Positions 8,743-17,881 of a stretch of 64,000 bases of DNA are shown here, in pieces (the first letter of the stretch is position 1; each line of letters opens with the position of its first letter). Source of the stretch: Bacteroidales bacterium (GTDB lineage Bacteria; Bacteroidota; Bacteroidia; Bacteroidales; F082); contig JAFGXS010000039.1 of NCBI GenBank assembly GCA_016936505.1, positions 62,001 to 126,000 of the forward strand, written 5' to 3'. Position numbers and translations under genes: made by a program. The notes below the pieces were generated by a model. It was not told the DNA's origin, did no database searches, and saw only the letters and a list, made by a program, of their open reading frames with translations.

Positions 8743-9678
8743 TCAGTTATTTTCATCAGTCAGTTCTGTGAACCGTACTTCCTTTTTCCTTTTAGGCTTA
8801 TTAACAAAGTAAACTCCAACAAAAATAAATGCAGCAGCAAAAACTTCATGCATATTCACCTTATCGGCACCAACCAAAACAGCAAAAAAAGCAGCAATAA
8901 AAGGTTGAAGATAAATAAATGAACTATTGGCCGACGGTGATATCTTTTTAAGAGAATAATTGTTGAAGAAATAAGCCAGAACGGTAGTAAAAACAACGAC
9001 AAAGCCAATAGACAGCCATATAGAAAATGGGATTGCAGAAAAGTCGGAGTGCAGAACCTTTAGGATAGAAGCAGGAAAAACAAACAGAAAACCATATGTA
9101 AAAACCCACTTCATTACGGTAACGGCACTATATTTTGACATTAAGGGTTTAATCAGAACCAGATAAATCCCGTAAGAAGTTGCGTTAATCAGTACAAAAA
9201 GGTTACCAAGAACCGTTTCAGAACCCAGACTGATCTTTCCATTTTCCAGAATCAGCAATGCAGCACCTGTAAAACCAAGAATAATACCCACCAATTTCTT
9301 CAATGTGATTTTATCACCAATAATAAAGTGAGACATAACCAGAACCAAGATAGGCACTGCGACCATAATGATTGAGGCATTAATCGGAGTGGTGAGGTTC
9401 AGGCCTTCAAAAAACATAATCTGGTTTAAAGCCACGCCAAATATCCCTCCAACAAACAGCCTCCACCTGTCGGATGGAGCAACTTTCTCATGACCCATGA
9501 TAGCAGAAACAAGCCAGAAAATTGTTCCGGCTCCCACCACACGCAAAAAAATAACTGCCCTTGGCTCAAGCCAGTTTGGCATAATACCTTTGGCAATCAC
9601 AAAGTTCAAACCAAAAATAATATTGGCTGCCAGAACAGCCATGTAAGCAGGTAAGTGCTCTTTAAAGCCTGAACTCAT
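8743..9678 (-). CDS. EamA/DMT family transporter
   Basis: A protein of 311 residues with about ten hydrophobic helices arranged as two EamA repeats. The first opens PAYMAVLAANIIFGLNFVIAKGI and the second GNLFVLINATSYGIYLVLIKPL. The C-terminal tail is cytoplasmic and charged (PKRKKE). Drug/metabolite transporter proteins export small metabolites or amino acids, but the substrate cannot be read from the sequence. The ATG at 9678 is preferred to the adjacent GTG at 9681. It lies 27 bases downstream of the DUF3127 gene and may be in its transcription unit. Confidence 0.88.
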   Translation of the reverse strand: MSSGFKEHLPAYMAVLAANIIFGLNFVIAKGIMPNWLEPRAVIFLRVVGAGTIFWLVSAIMGHEKVAPSDRWRLFVGGIFGVALNQIMFFEGLNLTTPINASIIMVAVPILVLVMSHFIIGDKITLKKLVGIILGFTGAALLILENGKISLGSETVLGNLFVLINATSYGIYLVLIKPLMSKYSAVTVMKWVFTYGFLFVFPASILKVLHSDFSAIPFSIWLSIGFVVVFTTVLAYFFNNYSLKKISPSANSSFIYLQPFIAAFFAVLVGADKVNMHEVFAAAFIFVGVYFVNKPKRKKEVRFTELTDENN

Positions 9679-9705
9679 CACATTGAAAATGTATTACTGG
9701 AAATT

Positions 9706-10068
9706 TTAAAAAGGTAAATCACCTTCTTCAGATGAAAGATCATCGGGCATTTCAGGCAAGTCATCAGATGGCAAGGGGGCAAAATTCCCACCTGCATCAT
9801 CACGCTGCAAACGCCAGGCACGAATCTCAGTATACCAGCGACTGTTATACTCTCTCGACTCAATATTTACATCCGCAATTAATGCATCACCTTCCTGTAT
9901 TGATTCCAGCGATTGGATTTTATCGCCCCAAAGGCTCATACATATCTTTTTGGGATACTGGTCCTCAGTTTCAATAACAAATTCCATTTTCTCCCATTTC
10001 CCGTTTCTTCCATCACCGGTAACCACCGGGAGTTTCTTTACTAATCTTCCTTTTAACTGTACACTCAT
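9706..10068 (-). CDS. DUF3127 domain-containing protein
   Basis: A protein of 120 residues, soluble and without signal peptide. The conserved part (VQLKGRLVKKLPVVTGDGRNGKWEKMEFVIETEDQYPKKICMSLWGDK in part) matches the DUF3127 pattern of a small beta-barrel, OB-like fold found across Bacteroidota. The C-terminus is acidic and ends DDLPF, similar in style to the acidic tip of SSB proteins, so binding to nucleic acid or to DNA-processing partners is a reasonable but unproven guess. It lies 19 bases downstream of kdsA. Confidence 0.8.
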   Translation of the reverse strand: MSVQLKGRLVKKLPVVTGDGRNGKWEKMEFVIETEDQYPKKICMSLWGDKIQSLESIQEGDALIADVNIESREYNSRWYTEIRAWRLQRDDAGGNFAPLPSDDLPEMPDDLSSEEGDLPF

Positions 10069-10087
10069 TTTTTATTTTTTAATTTTC

Positions 10088-10915
10088 TTAAAATGATTGA
10101 ACGACTTTTCTCAAAGCTACCAAATGATTCAGCAGATTCTCCAACAAATCTAGTCGCAACATATTAGCTCCATCTGATTTAGCTACAGCAGGATTAGGAT
10201 GCGTTTCCAGAAAAATTCCATCTACCCCTGTGGCAATACCGGCAATACCAATAGTTTCAATCAAATCAGGTCTTCCACCTGTAACACCACTGGTTTGATT
10301 AGGTTGTTGTAACGAATGTGTGATATCCAAAACCACAGGAACACCACTTTTTTGCATGGCAGGAATGTTTCGATAATCGACTACCAAATCGCCATATCCG
10401 AACATACTTCCTCTTTCTGTGAGCCAGACATTTTCATTTCCTGTTGAACGGACTTTATCCACAGCAAACTGCATGGAATCTCCCGATACAAATTGCCCTT
10501 TTTTGACATTCACAACTTTTCCGGTTTCACCGGCAGCAATTAACAGCTCTGTTTGCCTGCATAAAAACGCAGGAATTTGCAACACATCCACATATCGGGC
10601 AGCCAGTTTTGCTTCCTCGGCAGTATGAATATCAGTGACCACAGGAATGTCATACGTATCAGAAATTTCTTTCAGAATATTCAAGGCTTTTTCATCACCT
10701 ATTCCCATAAATGAATCCAGCCGTGAACGGTTTGCTTTTTTATATGAAGCTTTAAAAATGAAAGGAATTTGCAGCTTATTACTCAACTCCAGGATTTTCT
10801 CAGCTATCGGAAAAGCCATTTTTTCGTCTTCAATAACACAGGGACCAGCCAGCAGGAAAAAATTTCCTGAATCGGTATGTTTTATTTTGGCCAGATTTTG
10901 AACACTTTGATGCAT
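10088..10915 (-). CDS. kdsA: 3-deoxy-8-phosphooctulonate (KDO-8-P) synthase
   Basis: A protein of 275 residues, normal for KdsA. It condenses phosphoenolpyruvate with arabinose 5-phosphate to give KDO 8-phosphate for lipopolysaccharide core synthesis. Motifs seen are LLAGPCVIE, FKASYKKANRSR, PVVTDIHTAEEA, the QIPAFLCRQTEL segment and DITHSLQQPNQTSGVTGG near the C-terminus. Cysteine at GPCVIE is the position that binds metal in the metal-dependent class. Cytoplasmic. It is separated from truA by 57 bases. Confidence 0.97.
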   Translation of the reverse strand: MHQSVQNLAKIKHTDSGNFFLLAGPCVIEDEKMAFPIAEKILELSNKLQIPFIFKASYKKANRSRLDSFMGIGDEKALNILKEISDTYDIPVVTDIHTAEEAKLAARYVDVLQIPAFLCRQTELLIAAGETGKVVNVKKGQFVSGDSMQFAVDKVRSTGNENVWLTERGSMFGYGDLVVDYRNIPAMQKSGVPVVLDITHSLQQPNQTSGVTGGRPDLIETIGIAGIATGVDGIFLETHPNPAVAKSDGANMLRLDLLENLLNHLVALRKVVQSF

Positions 10916-10972
10916 GGAAAGATAAATTTATGTGGATTAAATATCAGTTGCGAAAATACAAAATGATTTCTT

Positions 10973-11743
10973 TCAAACTTTCATCAATTCGAAGCCTTCA
11001 AGTGCAAAAGGATAAGCTATTTTTTCCAGGAACAAACCACAGGCAGGAACCGAAAATCCGGCCTCTCCCCTGTCCTTCGATTCAATAATACACTTCATAT
11101 CTTCAGGAACCAGCTTCCCTTTTCCTATTTCAACCAGCGTTCCCACAATGGCTCGTACCATATTACGTAAGAACCGATCGGCTGTGATGGTGAAGATCAT
11201 CTGGTTATCAGATTCTTCCCAGTTTGCCACTATGATTTTACAATCGTTGGTTGCCGTCTGGGTATGAAGTTTTGAAAAACTGGTAAAATCAGTATAATCG
11301 AATAAATATTGTGTTGCCTTTTGCATCGCTATAATATCCAGAGGACTTGAATATTCCCAACTCAAATCTGCAGCAAAAGGATCTCTGATTTTTGTGATAT
11401 AATATTTATAGGTGCGGGATGTTGCACTAAAGCGAGCATGATATTCATCCGGAACAGGCCAAAGATTATAGACAACAATATCCTTTAAATGAAATCCGTT
11501 CAAACGGTGAACAAAATCTTCTGGAGACATCTTTATTTCATTTTCCAAATCAAAATGAGCAAAAAACATCCGGGCATGGACACCGGTATCGGTTCTCCCA
11601 CATCCCACAAGATTTACATTTTCTCCGGTAAGCAAACTGATTTTTTCATTCAGCACCTGCTGTACAGTAACTGCATTGGGTTGAATCTGCCAACCATGGT
11701 AGCGAATTCCGTTGTATGCCAAATGGATAAAATAACGTTGCAT
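10973..11743 (-). CDS. truA: tRNA pseudouridine(38-40) synthase
   Basis: A protein of 256 residues. It isomerises uridines 38-40 in the anticodon arm of many tRNAs. The N-terminus RYFIHLAYNGIRYHGWQIQPN and the catalytic motif GCGRTDTGVHA, holding the essential aspartate, are diagnostic, as are FRNMVRAIVGTLVEIGKG-like residues near the end. The gene begins 6 bases after obgE stops, so it is very likely co-transcribed with it. Confidence 0.96.
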   Translation of the reverse strand: MQRYFIHLAYNGIRYHGWQIQPNAVTVQQVLNEKISLLTGENVNLVGCGRTDTGVHARMFFAHFDLENEIKMSPEDFVHRLNGFHLKDIVVYNLWPVPDEYHARFSATSRTYKYYITKIRDPFAADLSWEYSSPLDIIAMQKATQYLFDYTDFTSFSKLHTQTATNDCKIIVANWEESDNQMIFTITADRFLRNMVRAIVGTLVEIGKGKLVPEDMKCIIESKDRGEAGFSVPACGLFLEKIAYPFALEGFELMKV

Positions 11744-11749
11744 GTTCTA

Positions 11750-12748
11750 CTATTCAGTTTCTTCCTGTAGAACTTTCCAAAGCAAGTCTTTTAAGTTATC
11801 CAATCCTTTATGCGCCACCGAAGAAATAAAAACATGGGGGACATCAGGAATGTGTTCTTTCATTTCCTCGATCAACTCATCATCCAGAAGATCCGACTTG
11901 GTAATTGCCAGAAGTCTCTGTTTATCCATCATCTCAGGATTGTATTGCTCCAGTTCATTCATCAAAATCTTATATTCTTTTTGAATATCATCTGCATCTG
12001 CAGGAACCATAAACAGTAAAACAGAATTACGCTCAATATGCCTAAGAAACCGTAAACCAAGCCCTTTGCCTTCGCTGGCCCCTTCAATAATTCCGGGAAT
12101 ATCGGCCATAACAAATGACTGTTGATCGCGATAAGCAACGATACCCAAATTAGGTTGTAAAGTCGTAAACGGATAATCTGCAATCTCTGGCTTTGCAGCT
12201 GAAAGTACAGAAAGTAAAGTTGATTTGCCGGCATTCGGGAAACCAACAAGACCAACATCGGCCAGAATTTTCAGCTCAAAAATAACCTCAGCTTCTACTC
12301 CCTGTTCTCCAGGTTGAGCATATTTTGGGGCTTGATTTGTGGATGATTTGAAATGATCGTTGCCCAAGCCTCCCCTTCCACCTTTTAATATTACAAGCTT
12401 CTCTCCGTCTTCCACAATTTCGCCAAGCTGTTCGCCTGTAATTCCATCACGGATAACGGTTCCCAAAGGAACTTCAATAACAATATCCTTACCACTGGCT
12501 CCGGTACTGGTTTGCGCACCTCCGGACTCTCCGTTTTCAGCTCTTAAATGACGGGTATATCGGAGGTGCAACAAAGTCCATTTATGGGCATTACCTAGTA
12601 CAATAATGTCACCACCTTTTCCACCATCACCACCATCAGGTCCCCCCTTAGGCAAATATTTTTCCCGACGAAAATGTGCTGAACCCGGACCGCCGTTTCC
12701 TGAACGACAATATATTTTAACGTAATCTACAAAATTAGATGAAGCCAT
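11750..12748 (-). CDS. obgE: Obg family GTPase
   Basis: A protein of 332 residues when started at the ATG at 12748 (MASSNFVDY), the usual N-terminus; the frame remains open to 12790 without support. The N-terminal glycine-rich Obg fold runs to about residue 160 ([16 protein letters not shown]), followed by the G domain with GFPNAGKST (G1), [10 protein letters not shown] (G3) and TKSD (G4). Obg acts in late large-subunit ribosome assembly and stress signalling. There is no C-terminal OCT domain, as is common in this phylum. First gene of a tight obgE-truA pair. Confidence 0.97.
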   Translation of the reverse strand: MASSNFVDYVKIYCRSGNGGPGSAHFRREKYLPKGGPDGGDGGKGGDIIVLGNAHKWTLLHLRYTRHLRAENGESGGAQTSTGASGKDIVIEVPLGTVIRDGITGEQLGEIVEDGEKLVILKGGRGGLGNDHFKSSTNQAPKYAQPGEQGVEAEVIFELKILADVGLVGFPNAGKSTLLSVLSAAKPEIADYPFTTLQPNLGIVAYRDQQSFVMADIPGIIEGASEGKGLGLRFLRHIERNSVLLFMVPADADDIQKEYKILMNELEQYNPEMMDKQRLLAITKSDLLDDELIEEMKEHIPDVPHVFISSVAHKGLDNLKDLLWKVLQEETE

Positions 12749-12786
12749 ATTTTTTTTAATTCTGATGCAAAAGTAACCTAATTGCT

Positions 12787-13428
12787 TCAATCATTGACTT
12801 TACAAACCAGCAAAAGTCCGTCTCTAACAGACAACATCACCTGTTCAACTCTGGAATCCGCCGCAACGTAATCATTAAACCTTCGAATTCCACTTGTTTC
12901 CTTATCCAATCTCTTATCAGTGTGTACAGCCTTTCCTCCCCACAAAACGTTATCTGCTAATATAAAACCACCTTTTCTGAGCTTTGGAAATGCTAATTCA
13001 TAATAATCAACATATTGTTCCTTGTCAGCATCAATAAATATCAAATCAAAAATTTCGTCCAACTCAGGAATGATTTCTTTTGCATCACCTTGTATTAAAT
13101 GAATCTTATCTGAAACACCACTCTTATCAAAAAAGCTCTTTGCAAAGCCTGTTATTTCTTCGTTATTTTCCAGTGTAATTAATTTCCCTCCTTCCGGGAG
13201 AGTTCTTGCCATTGACATAGCAGAATAACCGGTAAAAGTTCCAATTTCCAATATTCTTTTAGGCTGCAACATCCTAACCACCATTTCCAGGAATTTTCCC
13301 TGAACTTTTCCGGATAACATATTAGGATAAAATGTCTTAATGTGAGTTTCACGATTGAGCTGATACAACAATTCGGGTTCATCAGTTGAATGCTTCTCTA
13401 TATAAGCTTCTATTTTTTTGTCTATCAT
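12787..13428 (-). CDS. SAM-dependent O-methyltransferase (caffeoyl-CoA OMT family)
   Basis: A protein of 213 residues with a class I methyltransferase fold. The SAM-binding loop is [15 protein letters not shown] (about 60-75), the acidic strand end is LITLENNEE, and the metal/catalytic region is [17 protein letters not shown] with [10 protein letters not shown]. The family methylates catechol-like or other hydroxyl groups with a divalent metal; bacterial members have varied and mostly unknown substrates. It is upstream of obgE by 38 bases, probably in one unit. Substrate not predictable. Confidence 0.92.
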   Translation of the reverse strand: MIDKKIEAYIEKHSTDEPELLYQLNRETHIKTFYPNMLSGKVQGKFLEMVVRMLQPKRILEIGTFTGYSAMSMARTLPEGGKLITLENNEEITGFAKSFFDKSGVSDKIHLIQGDAKEIIPELDEIFDLIFIDADKEQYVDYYELAFPKLRKGGFILADNVLWGGKAVHTDKRLDKETSGIRRFNDYVAADSRVEQVMLSVRDGLLLVCKVND

Positions 13429-13548
13429 AAATTATGTGTTACAATGGATTTAAAAACTGTGATAAAATCACAAACGAAAATTTTAAACAGGTTTGTCAAA
13501 GCATCAAAATTCAAAAAAAACCTCCAAATATCTTCTTATTTAGATTCC

Positions 13549-13574
13549 AAAAAAAACTGTTACAAAAGTAACAG
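13549..13574 (-). terminator. Perfect dyad with A8: minus-strand terminator-like hairpin or operator
   Basis: CTGTTAC (13557-13563), AAAA, GTAACAG (13568-13574), preceded by eight A on the plus strand. Read on the minus strand it is a stem-loop followed by T8. No minus-strand gene ends here, so it could instead be an operator for the divergent genes. Confidence 0.4.
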
Positions 13575-13667
13575 AAAAATTTAGGATTCAGCGCTTTCAT
13601 TGACACAGTAAGACATACAGAAAACCCTTAATGCAAACCTTTGCGCTTTGTGTTAAATTTTAAAAAA

Positions 13668-13687
13668 ATAGTTTGCATGCGAACTAT
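13668..13687. promoter_or_regulatory. MarR operator 1, over the -33 element
   Basis: Core AGTTTGCATGCGAACT, flanked by AT and AT: a dyad with one mismatched pair centred on GCATGC. It covers the TTTG at 13672-13675. A second GCATGC dyad lies 32 bases away centre to centre, about three helical turns. Autoregulation by the adjacent MarR gene is inferred. Confidence 0.65.
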
Positions 13688-13703
13688 TTTTGTTTTAATT
13701 TTG
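13672..13703 (+). promoter_or_regulatory. marR-fad promoter (TTTG-N20-TAATTTTG)
   Basis: TTTG at 13672-13675 and TAATTTTG at 13696-13703 with 20 bases between: a full match to the Bacteroidota primary sigma factor promoter. Transcription should start around 13708-13712, leaving a leader of about 20 bases before the marR ATG. Confidence 0.75.
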
Positions 13704-13720
13704 TATGCATGCGTACAAAA
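13699..13720. promoter_or_regulatory. MarR operator 2, over the -7 element and transcription start
   Basis: Core TTGTATGCATGCGTACAA, extended by TT and AA: a dyad with one mismatched pair and the same central GCATGC as operator 1. It overlaps the -7 element, so binding would block polymerase. Confidence 0.65.
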
Positions 13721-13730
13721 GCATAAACAT

Positions 13731-14195
13731 ATGAAACTTAATGAAACCATAGAATTTTACATAAGAACCACTTCACTGGCCCTTTCACGAGTATACAATT
13801 CCTATGCTGCTGAATATGGGATCTCACAAACCATTGGATATATTTTAACCTATGTGGAAAAGGAAGGAACACCATCTACCAAACTTGCTCAACAGCTGGG
13901 GATGAAGAATTCAAGTCTCACCCGATTAATTAAAAAGATGGAATCAGACGGTTGCATCACCCGTGTAATTGATGAAAAAGACAAACGAATTATCAGAGTC
14001 TTTCTGACTTCAAAAGGTGTCCAGAGAAGAAAACTTGCTAAATCTAAGGTACTAGAATTCAATGAGAAAATTATAGGAATGGTCAGCAAACAAGACTTAG
14101 ACACCTTTTTTAAGGTGTTCAATGTCATTAAGAATCAGATTAGTAAGGAGTTGGAATCAAGAAAAAAATTTGAAGAGCTTATAACAGAAGAATAA
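13731..14195 (+). CDS. MarR family transcriptional regulator heading the fatty acid degradation cluster
   Basis: A protein of 154 residues from the ATG at 13731 (MKLNETIEFYIR). The open frame upstream to 13641 crosses the promoter and is not used. The winged helix is clear: YGISQTIGYILTYVEKEG, LAQQLGMKNSSLTRLIKKMESDGCITRV, then the wing DEKDKRIIRVFLTSKG. MarR proteins are dimers that release DNA on binding small ligands. Here the fadN-like gene starts 27 bases downstream and two dyads cover the gene's own promoter, so it probably controls the beta-oxidation genes, with a fatty acid or acyl-CoA as a plausible but untested ligand. Confidence 0.9.
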   Translation: MKLNETIEFYIRTTSLALSRVYNSYAAEYGISQTIGYILTYVEKEGTPSTKLAQQLGMKNSSLTRLIKKMESDGCITRVIDEKDKRIIRVFLTSKGVQRRKLAKSKVLEFNEKIIGMVSKQDLDTFFKVFNVIKNQISKELESRKKFEELITEE

Positions 14196-14222
14196 AATAT
14201 CGATAATCTTAATTAAAATATT

Positions 14223-16625
14223 ATGTTACGAAGTATTAAAAAAGTAGCAGTGTTAGGTTCCGGAGTAATGGGCTCCGGCATTGCCTGCCATTTTGCCAAC
14301 ATCGGTCTTGAAGTTTTACTGATCGACATTGTTCCCCGCGAACTTACTGAGGCAGAAAAGGCAAAAGGCCTGACGCTCGAAAACAAAGTGGTACGCAACA
14401 GAATCGTGAACGAATCTTTGACTGCCGCACTGAAATCAAAACCATCACCTATCTACAAACAATCTTTCGCCAAGCGCATTACCACTGGTAACTTCGATGA
14501 CGATTTGCCTAAAATTAAAGATTATGACTGGGTTATTGAGGTTGTTGTAGAACGCCTCGACATTAAGCAACAGGTGTTTGAAAAAGTTGATAAACTCAGA
14601 AAACCAGGAACCTTGATTACTTCTAATACTTCAGGTATTTCAATCAATGAAATGGCAGAAGGCAAAAGTGAAGATTTTCAAAAACATTTCTGCGGAACAC
14701 ACTTTTTCAATCCGCCCAGGTATTTGCAACTGTTTGAAGTAATTCCTTCAAAATATACCGATGAAGCTGTTCTTGACTTCCTGAAAGATTACGCTTCCCG
14801 CTTCCTGGGTAAAACTCCGGTTATCGCCAAAGACACGCCGGCTTTTATTGCCAACCGTATCGGAACATTTTCCATTATGGAACTGTTCAACAATGTAAAA
14901 AACTATGACCTGACCATACCTGAATTGGACAAATTGACCGGACCTGTTATTGGCCGTGCCAAGTCAGCCACCTTCCGCACAGCCGATGTTGTTGGACTTG
15001 ATACCCTGGTTCATGTAGCAGACTATATCCGAGAAACTGTAAAGGATGAAAAAAATGATTCTTTTAAGATTCCGGAATATTTGCAAAAAATGCTGGAAAA
15101 TAAATGGTTGGGTTCCAAAACCAGACAAGGTTTCTTTAAAAAGGTTGAGGAAGACGGAAGGAAAAAATTTCTCACCATCGATTTTGACACCTTAGAATAC
15201 AAAGAAGACCCCAGGCCTAAACTTTCAGTACTTGAAAAAACCAAAGGCATCGATGATGTCAAAAAAAGGATGCCAATTTTATTAGGTGATAAAGGAAAAG
15301 TAGGAGATTTCTACAAAGCATCATTCTACAGCCTGTTCCAGTATTCTTCCAACCGCATGCCTGAAATTTCTGATGACATCTACCGTGTGGATGACGCCAT
15401 GAATGCCGGTTTTGGATGGAAAATAGGCCCTTTCGAAACCTGGGATGCCTTGGGTGTAGCCGATACCGCTAAAGCAATGGAAGAAGCCGGAAACAAACCT
15501 GCACAATGGGTTTACGATATGCTGGAATCCGGCATTGAATCTTTCTACAAGATTGACGGTGGCTTGAAATATTACTATGATATTGATTCAAAAGGTTACA
15601 AAGCAATCCCGGGTCAGGAAGGCAGACTTTCTTTGGAAATTCTGCGCCCTACGAATGTTCTTTGGGAAAATAATGATGTCAGTATCTTTGATTTAGGAGA
15701 CGGCATTTTGAATGTGGAATTCCATTCAAAAATGAATACCATCGGACAAGGAACTTTGCAGGGTCTGAACAAAGCCATTGATATGGCTGAAGCCGAATAC
15801 AAAGGACTTGTAATTTCCAATGAAGGTGATAATTTCTCTGCCGGAGCCAATGTGGGCATGATTTACATGCTGGCAATTGAGCAGGAATGGGAAGATTTGA
15901 ATATGGCGGTACAGTGGTTCCAGAAAACAACCATGCGTTTGCGTTATTCTTCAATTCCGGTTATTGCAGCTCCCCACGGCATGACCCTCGGTGGCGGTTG
16001 CGAAGTTTGTATGCACAGCGACAAAGTAATTGCTCATGCGGAAACCTACATGGGGCTGGTAGAATTTGGTGTTGGTCTCATTCCCGGTGGTGGCGGAACC
16101 AAAGAATTTGCCCTTCGCTTGGGCGACAGTTTAAAAGAAGGGGATATCCGTACCAATGCTTTCCTGAATCGTTATTTAAGCATCGGTCAGGCCAAAGTTT
16201 CTACTTCAGGTTATGAAGCATTTGATTTAGGCTATATGCGTGAGGGAGTGGATGAAGTAATTGTAAGTCGTGCTCATCAGCTGGCTTACGCCAAAAAAGC
16301 TGCACTTCAGATGGCAGAAAAAGGATACTCGCAACCCGCAGCCAGAAACGATGTTAAAGTATTGGGTAAAGAAGCTCTTGGAATGGTTTATGTTGGTTCA
16401 GACGGCTTCCAGACAGCTCATTACATGTCGGAACACGACGGACTGATTGCCGAAAAACTGGGCTGGGTTATGGCTGGTGGAGAAATCTCCTCAGCACTGA
16501 CTGAAGTTTCAGAACAATACCTCCTCGACCTGGAAAGAAAAGCTTTCCTGGAACTCTGTATGCAGCGCAAAACGCTGGAACGTATGAATAGCCTGATTAC
16601 AAAAGGTAAAATTCTGAGGAACTAA
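14223..16625 (+). CDS. fadN: 3-hydroxyacyl-CoA dehydrogenase / enoyl-CoA hydratase, FadN-like
   Basis: A protein of 800 residues with two enzymes of beta-oxidation: NAD-dependent oxidation of 3-hydroxyacyl-CoA and hydration of enoyl-CoA. The dehydrogenase is N-terminal (VLGSGVMGSGIACHFANIGLEV at residues 10-31 in part; SNTSGISI; HFFNPPRYLQLFEV). The crotonase-like part is C-terminal, about residues 510-720 (NEGDNFSAGANVGMI, APHGMTLGGGCE, PGGGGTKEFALRLG). This order is that of Bacillus FadN and the reverse of E. coli FadB. The next two genes match the fadA and fadE partners, a fadNAE-type arrangement. It starts 27 bases after marR. Confidence 0.93.
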   Translation: MLRSIKKVAVLGSGVMGSGIACHFANIGLEVLLIDIVPRELTEAEKAKGLTLENKVVRNRIVNESLTAALKSKPSPIYKQSFAKRITTGNFDDDLPKIKDYDWVIEVVVERLDIKQQVFEKVDKLRKPGTLITSNTSGISINEMAEGKSEDFQKHFCGTHFFNPPRYLQLFEVIPSKYTDEAVLDFLKDYASRFLGKTPVIAKDTPAFIANRIGTFSIMELFNNVKNYDLTIPELDKLTGPVIGRAKSATFRTADVVGLDTLVHVADYIRETVKDEKNDSFKIPEYLQKMLENKWLGSKTRQGFFKKVEEDGRKKFLTIDFDTLEYKEDPRPKLSVLEKTKGIDDVKKRMPILLGDKGKVGDFYKASFYSLFQYSSNRMPEISDDIYRVDDAMNAGFGWKIGPFETWDALGVADTAKAMEEAGNKPAQWVYDMLESGIESFYKIDGGLKYYYDIDSKGYKAIPGQEGRLSLEILRPTNVLWENNDVSIFDLGDGILNVEFHSKMNTIGQGTLQGLNKAIDMAEAEYKGLVISNEGDNFSAGANVGMIYMLAIEQEWEDLNMAVQWFQKTTMRLRYSSIPVIAAPHGMTLGGGCEVCMHSDKVIAHAETYMGLVEFGVGLIPGGGGTKEFALRLGDSLKEGDIRTNAFLNRYLSIGQAKVSTSGYEAFDLGYMREGVDEVIVSRAHQLAYAKKAALQMAEKGYSQPAARNDVKVLGKEALGMVYVGSDGFQTAHYMSEHDGLIAEKLGWVMAGGEISSALTEVSEQYLLDLERKAFLELCMQRKTLERMNSLITKGKILRN

Positions 16626-16654
16626 CATCATTTTTAACCAGAAAATTTAAAATC

Positions 16655-17827
16655 ATGAATGCATATATTGTAGGCGGCTATCGTTCAGCAGTAGGTAAAG
16701 CTCCCAAAGGAGCATTAAGATTTACTCGTCCGGATGACATTGCCGCAACTGTTATTCGTCATTTGATGAATGACTTTCCGCAAATCGAAAAATCAGAAGT
16801 TGACGACATCGTGGTCGGAAACGCATTTCCTGAAGCAGAAACAGGTATGAATATGGGACGTTTATTATCACTGATGTCAATGGACACCGTTGACGTTCCC
16901 GGTTCAACCATTAACCGATTCTGTTCATCAGGTATTGAATCCATTGCCATTGCATCGGCAAAGATTTCCGCAGGAATCGCTGACGTAATCATTGCCGGTG
17001 GCGCAGAAACCATGTCGATGATCAACATGGGCGGATGGCGTCTGGTTCCCAACCCGGATGTAGCCAAAAGTAATCCTAACTGGTATCTTAGTATGGGACT
17101 AACCTCTGAAATGGTAGCCCGTGAGTACAAACAAAAACGTGAAGATTTAGACAAATTTGCTGCTGACTCTTATGCCAAGGCTTTCAATGCCATCGACAAG
17201 GGTTATTTTAAAGATCAGATTGTTCCCATCACCATTAAGGAAAACTACTACGCTGACGGGGTAATGAAAACCCGTGAGAAAGTATTTGACACAGATGAAG
17301 GTCCCAGAAGAGGAACGAATTTCGAGGTACTTTCAAAATTACGCCCTGCGTTTGCAGCAGACGGAGTCTCCACCGCTGGTAACTCATCACAGATGTCAGA
17401 TGGTGCCGCCTTTGTACTCGTTGTTTCCGAAGCTGCACTAAAACGTTACAACCTCACTCCTATTGCCCGTTTGGTTGACTATCAGGTGGTAGGTGTTGAT
17501 CCTTACAAAATGGGAATTGGTCCTTCCAAAGCTATTCCAAAAGTTTTGAAACATGCCGGAATGAACCTGCAGGACATTGACCTTATCGAATTAAACGAAG
17601 CTTTTGCTACCCAGTCGATGGCTGTTATTCAGGAAACCGGTATCAATCCTGAAATCCTGAACGTAAATGGTGGCGCTATTGCTTTGGGTCACCCCCTGGG
17701 ATGTACCGGAGCCAAACTTACCGTACAGGTTCTTAACGAACTGAAAAGGAGAAATAAAAAATACGGTATGGTAACCATGTGTATCGGAACCGGACAAGGT
17801 GCTGCTGGTATTTATGAAATGTTGTAA
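16655..17827 (+). CDS. fadA: Acetyl-CoA C-acyltransferase (3-ketoacyl-CoA thiolase)
   Basis: A protein of 390 residues, standard thiolase length. It cleaves 3-ketoacyl-CoA with CoA to release acetyl-CoA. The nucleophilic cysteine is in [12 protein letters not shown] (about residue 90). The other catalytic motifs are [19 protein letters not shown] (histidine) and [14 protein letters not shown] (second cysteine). Cytoplasmic tetramer in the family. It lies 29 bases after the fadN-like gene and 54 before the acyl-CoA dehydrogenase. Confidence 0.95.
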   Translation: MNAYIVGGYRSAVGKAPKGALRFTRPDDIAATVIRHLMNDFPQIEKSEVDDIVVGNAFPEAETGMNMGRLLSLMSMDTVDVPGSTINRFCSSGIESIAIASAKISAGIADVIIAGGAETMSMINMGGWRLVPNPDVAKSNPNWYLSMGLTSEMVAREYKQKREDLDKFAADSYAKAFNAIDKGYFKDQIVPITIKENYYADGVMKTREKVFDTDEGPRRGTNFEVLSKLRPAFAADGVSTAGNSSQMSDGAAFVLVVSEAALKRYNLTPIARLVDYQVVGVDPYKMGIGPSKAIPKVLKHAGMNLQDIDLIELNEAFATQSMAVIQETGINPEILNVNGGAIALGHPLGCTGAKLTVQVLNELKRRNKKYGMVTMCIGTGQGAAGIYEML

Positions 17828-17881
17828 TACCGAAAGCCTTAATAATTAATAAAATAAGACAATAACCTAAAACATAAAACT

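Larger units (their letters stand above)
13429..13730. other. 302-bp divergent intergenic region between the O-methyltransferase and marR
   Basis: Very AT-rich. It holds a perfect dyad with an A8 flank (13549-13574) and, in its last 65 bases, the marR promoter and two operators. Nothing coding is evident: the frame open upstream of marR starts with an unsupported extension. Confidence 0.7.
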
